Assembly: GCA_002723075.1 (NCBI GenBank)
Contig: PBNJ01000007.1
Location: forward strand, 61,769 to 96,674
Direction of reading: 5' to 3'
From: Flavobacteriaceae bacterium
GTDB taxonomy: Bacteria; Bacteroidota; Bacteroidia; Flavobacteriales; Flavobacteriaceae
Length of the DNA: 34,906 bases
The notes below the pieces were generated by a model that worked only from the letters and a program-made list of their open reading frames with translations, did not search any database and was not told where the DNA came from. A program made the position numbers and the translations under genes. This document shows, piece after piece, positions 34,249-34,906 of the stretch (position 1 is its first letter; every line of letters begins with the position of its first letter).

Positions 34249-34906
34249 TTAACGCATATTATTTTTAGAACGATCAAACACATAGTCCAAGACTTGTTGG
34301 TGTCGTCTCTTAAATCGTGTTGCACTACCCGCCGCTGGTGTCCCATAGAACCGTCTGGAAGCCACGCGAAACTGCTGGGCAGCTGGTAAATGCAATAGCA
34401 AATGACTCCAAGCTCCCATATTGCGGGGTTCTTCTTGCGCCCAGACCACATCAGAAACGTGGGCATAATCTGCCAAAATATTTTCAATTTCGTTTTTTGG
34501 TAAAGGAAACAATTGTTCTAAACGGATGATGGCAACATCATCACGACCTTGTTTTTCACGCTCATCGATCAAGTCATAATAAAATTTACCTGTACAGAAC
34601 ACGAGAGTTTTGGTGTTTTTGACAGGGATCTCGTTTTCAAGAATGACCGGTTGAAAAGACCCTGTAGTAAATTCATCAACGGTGGAAACCACTTTGGGAT
34701 GGCGCAGCAAACTTTTGGGTGTAAACACAACCAATGGTTTGCGGAAGTTGGGCTTGACTTGTCGGCGTAAAACGTGGAATAAGTTGGCTGGCGTGGTCAC
34801 ATCAACCACATACATATTGTCTTTGGCGCAGAGTTGTAAATAGCGTTCCATACGCGCAGAAGAGTGTTCGGCTCCCTGTCCTTCATAGCCATGCGGAAGT
34901 AAAAGG
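34249..34906 (-). CDS. odhA: 2-oxoglutarate dehydrogenase E1 component, C-terminal part only
   Basis: The frame is open to the right edge, so only about the last 219 codons are seen. The edge reads LLPHGYEGQGAEHSSAR, a signature of the E1 pyrimidine-binding domain. KPLVVFTPKSLLRHP and QEEPRNMGAWSH follow, matching the E1 C-terminus. The enzyme uses TPP to decarboxylate 2-oxoglutarate. It precedes odhB directly, the usual sucA-sucB order. Confidence 0.96.
   Translation of the reverse strand, partial: LLLPHGYEGQGAEHSSARMERYLQLCAKDNMYVVDVTTPANLFHVLRRQVKPNFRKPLVVFTPKSLLRHPKVVSTVDEFTTGSFQPVILENEIPVKNTKTLVFCTGKFYYDLIDEREKQGRDDVAIIRLEQLFPLPKNEIENILADYAHVSDVVWAQEEPRNMGAWSHLLLHLPAAQQFRVASRRFYGTPAAGSATRFKRRHQQVLDYVFDRSKNNMR

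Overview
This window looks like a chromosomal core-genome segment of a gliding member of the Flavobacteriaceae (Bacteroidota). The evidence is the mutY-ssb-gldE-gldD gene order, three TonB-dependent receptors, an ExbB/membrane protein/ExbD/ExbD cluster, a short F1 epsilon subunit beside atpD, a ribosomal protein L21 with a C-terminal tail, and repeated TAnnTTTG promoter boxes. I see no insertion sequence, prophage, CRISPR array, rRNA or integron. No gene-free stretch exceeds about 210 bases.

Layout: 1-2.5 kb holds the 3' end of a histidine kinase, a HIT hydrolase, greA and a small lipoprotein that resembles a Rieske protein with its iron-binding histidines replaced. 2.5-8.3 kb (minus strand) is the most interesting block and looks like a thiamine salvage locus. 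In transcription order it is a phosphopantetheinyl transferase, a YkoF/MTH1187-type thiamine-binding protein, a PnuC/PnuT permease, a NadR-like P-loop kinase, a DUF4301 protein, a TPP riboswitch and a TonB-dependent receptor. 8.4-14.2 kb holds adenosylhomocysteinase, rpmA/rplU and a pair of M16 peptidases whose active-site residues are split between the two proteins. 14.2-19.4 kb holds an EamA transporter, a heavy-metal-associated lipoprotein, gldD, gldE, ssb, mutY, an HU protein and a 30-residue very basic protein. 19.5-25.3 kb holds RNase G, recX, a BtuB-like TonB receptor, atpC and atpD. 25.4-31.6 kb holds a large TonB receptor, an outer-membrane barrel and the TonB-energising ExbB/ExbD cluster. 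31.6-34.9 kb holds tRNA-Ser(GGA), a TatD hydrolase, a retropepsin-like protein, odhB (sucB) and the 3' part of odhA (sucA).

How the genes fit together: the ExbB/ExbD cluster could power the three TonB receptors. The riboswitch-linked receptor should bring thiamine across the outer membrane, and the PnuT-like permease would take it across the inner membrane. The kinase and DUF4301 protein are candidates for its activation. The resulting TPP is the cofactor of the 2-oxoglutarate dehydrogenase E1 at the right edge. The enzymatic roles of the NadR-like kinase and DUF4301 protein are inferred from context only.
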